64,000 nucleotides of DNA. Source: Planctomycetota bacterium. Lineage in GTDB: Bacteria; Planctomycetota; Planctomycetia; Planctomycetales; Planctomycetaceae. The notes under the pieces were generated by a model, which saw only the letters and a program-made list of their open reading frames with translations, had not been told where the DNA came from and ran no database searches. The number at the start of each line of letters is the position of its first letter. The stretch's first letter is position 1. The stretch is taken from NCBI GenBank assembly GCA_016872645.1, contig VGZH01000002.1:1-64000 (forward strand), in the 5' to 3' direction. The translations under genes were made by a program, and so were the position numbers. Below, one piece after another: positions 63,031 through 64,000 of the stretch.

Positions 63031-63999
63031 TCATTCGCGTTCAAACAGATGATCCCAGAGCGCGGGTGCCTGGCCGGACACTTTCAGGTCGTCCAGTTGA
63101 TACCGACATTTTCCGAGTAATTGCTCGGGCTTGTCGAAATAGTTTTCGAGCAACGCTTTGACCGATGCCTCAATGGCAGCTCGATCTTCTCGCGGTTGGA
63201 ACCGAGACAATGCCAGGATGCGATAGGCTCCAGGCTTGAGAGCCACCGATTCAAAATTGCCGTCTTCTCCGACAAACACAACATCCCCGCCCAATTCACG
63301 TAAACTGGTGGCGGCGAAACGGCGGTCGGCCTGAGAGTCGGCAGAGCGGAATCCCGTGACGGCCAGCTTCGTCGTGCCATCTCGCCTTTCCGGAAGTAAC
63401 AGCACACATGCACCCCGATCGGGTTCTCGCTTGCCAGAGTCCGTTTGAAACGTGATGCGACCTTTCACGGCAGCGGTCTGCTTACCCGACGAACTCGGGT
63501 CATCCGGTGAATTCGACTTCGCAACCAACGGCTTTCCGTTTTTGTCGAAGGTTTCTTTCTGGACTGTCACTGACGCGCGATCCCATCGGCCGGCGACGAA
63601 GCCTACGATCAAACTCAGCAACGAAGCGATCACGATCCAACTTGTCGCGTTGCGAGTCAGTGTCGGACGAATCGTTCCGTATTGCGTCAACGGCATTTCG
63701 ACGTCAACGACTGGCTGCTCGGCGGCTGGATCGCGAGCGATCGGCAGACTGGCCAGCGCGGAGAGTTCTTGCATCGAGGCGACCGGCGCTGGTTGCCGGG
63801 TGTCATGGATCTCAATCGGTATTGGCTTGGGAGCAACGACCGGATCAACTCGGATCGGCACTGGCACAATGGGGGGCGCGGCTGGTGGCTTCGGAGCCCC
63901 ATTTTCACCTTCGGGTACAGCGACTGCGGATTCGGATTCCTGTACTGTCTCGTTTTGACCAAACATCGCCAGCTCTTCCAACGCGGTGGCGAGCTTTGA
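63031..63999 (-). CDS. Membrane-anchored protein of unknown function, 5' end beyond the window
   Basis: At least 323 residues in frame; the frame is open to the window edge and reads KLATALEELAMFGQNE there, so the visible ATG at 63966 may not be the true start. The N-terminal half is Pro/Val-rich (APPIVPVPIRVDPVVAPKPI) and disordered. A single transmembrane helix (SWIVIASLLSLIVGFVAGRW) lies near the middle. The C-terminal part has GACVLLLPERRDGTTKL and ALKPGAYRILALSRFQPRE, a carboxypeptidase-regulatory-like beta fold (inference). No family recognised. The organisation, with a disordered part, helix and outside domain, suggests an envelope or anti-sigma-like protein. Confidence 0.7.
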   Translation of the reverse strand, partial: SKLATALEELAMFGQNETVQESESAVAVPEGENGAPKPPAAPPIVPVPIRVDPVVAPKPIPIEIHDTRQPAPVASMQELSALASLPIARDPAAEQPVVDVEMPLTQYGTIRPTLTRNATSWIVIASLLSLIVGFVAGRWDRASVTVQKETFDKNGKPLVAKSNSPDDPSSSGKQTAAVKGRITFQTDSGKREPDRGACVLLLPERRDGTTKLAVTGFRSADSQADRRFAATSLRELGGDVVFVGEDGNFESVALKPGAYRILALSRFQPREDRAAIEASVKALLENYFDKPEQLLGKCRYQLDDLKVSGQAPALWDHLFERE

Positions 64000-64000
64000 G

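Noticed and set aside
1-64000. tRNA, rRNA, insertion sequence and attachment-site signals.
   Set aside because: By eye I found no cloverleaf with a TTCGAATCC-type arm in the gaps, no rRNA-like sequence, no transposase motif and no integrase; a tRNAscan/Infernal run would settle this.

Overview
The window looks like a chromosomal segment of a planctomycete (Planctomycetales). The evidence is a PVM-type bacterial microcompartment (BMC) operon, a DUF1559 prepilin with the HxxG...DG-type C-terminal signature, a secreted RTX protein whose N-terminus carries the 'LETR' signature common in planctomycete exported proteins, large leucine-rich-repeat and membrane/TPR-like proteins, and high-GC codon use. 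No rRNA, tRNA or CRISPR array was recognised, and no insertion sequence.

Layout. 1-2431: the 3' part of an Hsp70 gene, then a degenerate J-domain/MshEN-like membrane protein. 2440-6073: RluA-type pseudouridine synthase, an MFS transporter and an enolase-superfamily enzyme. 6352-12683: flagellar genes flhA-flhF-flhG-fliA, followed by a methyltransferase and a small lipoprotein. 12704-19343: housekeeping and accessory genes (DinB-like, class V aminotransferase-like, methyltransferase, zinc-ribbon protein, TSR3/DTW-like protein, purN, MBOAT/wax-synthase-like acyltransferase). 19534-28396: the BMC operon, with a DeoR regulator, PduL, two BMC-H, acetate kinase, three BMC-P, a 4-TM membrane protein, CoA-acylating aldehyde dehydrogenase, an RpiB-like protein and a class II aldolase. 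28362-35862: prenyltransferase-beta-like protein, MATE exporter, YdeP-type molybdoenzyme, murC-murB. 36214-42992: acyl-CoA ligase/ALDH/SDR cassette, OsmC protein, leuC. 43110-54081: giant LRR lipoprotein, a decayed GT39-like gene beside a GT2 gene, an RTX protein with an ECF sigma factor, and a lipoprotein/prepilin pair that lies downstream of a cobalamin riboswitch. 54648-64000: large membrane protein, secreted thioredoxin-like protein, D-aminoacylase-like amidohydrolase, RicT-like PSP1 protein, homoserine dehydrogenase and a partial membrane protein.

How the genes work together. The BMC genes fit the planctomycete organelle known for L-fucose/L-rhamnose breakdown. The aldolase would release lactaldehyde, the CoA-acylating ALDH and PduL would give an acyl-phosphate, and acetate/propionate kinase would recover ATP, inside a shell built only from BMC-H and BMC-P. 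Four of the non-shell proteins carry a similar short amphipathic helix, the usual form of a BMC targeting peptide.

The two most unusual signals are these. First, ten of the eleven gaps in the BMC operon are occupied by paired inverted-repeat cassettes from about eight different families, several reaching from just after one stop codon to the ribosome-binding site of the next gene. The same families recur elsewhere in the window. Second, a clear cobalamin riboswitch on the minus strand (about 54272-54440) precedes a DUF1559 prepilin and a small lipoprotein rather than a recognised B12 gene.
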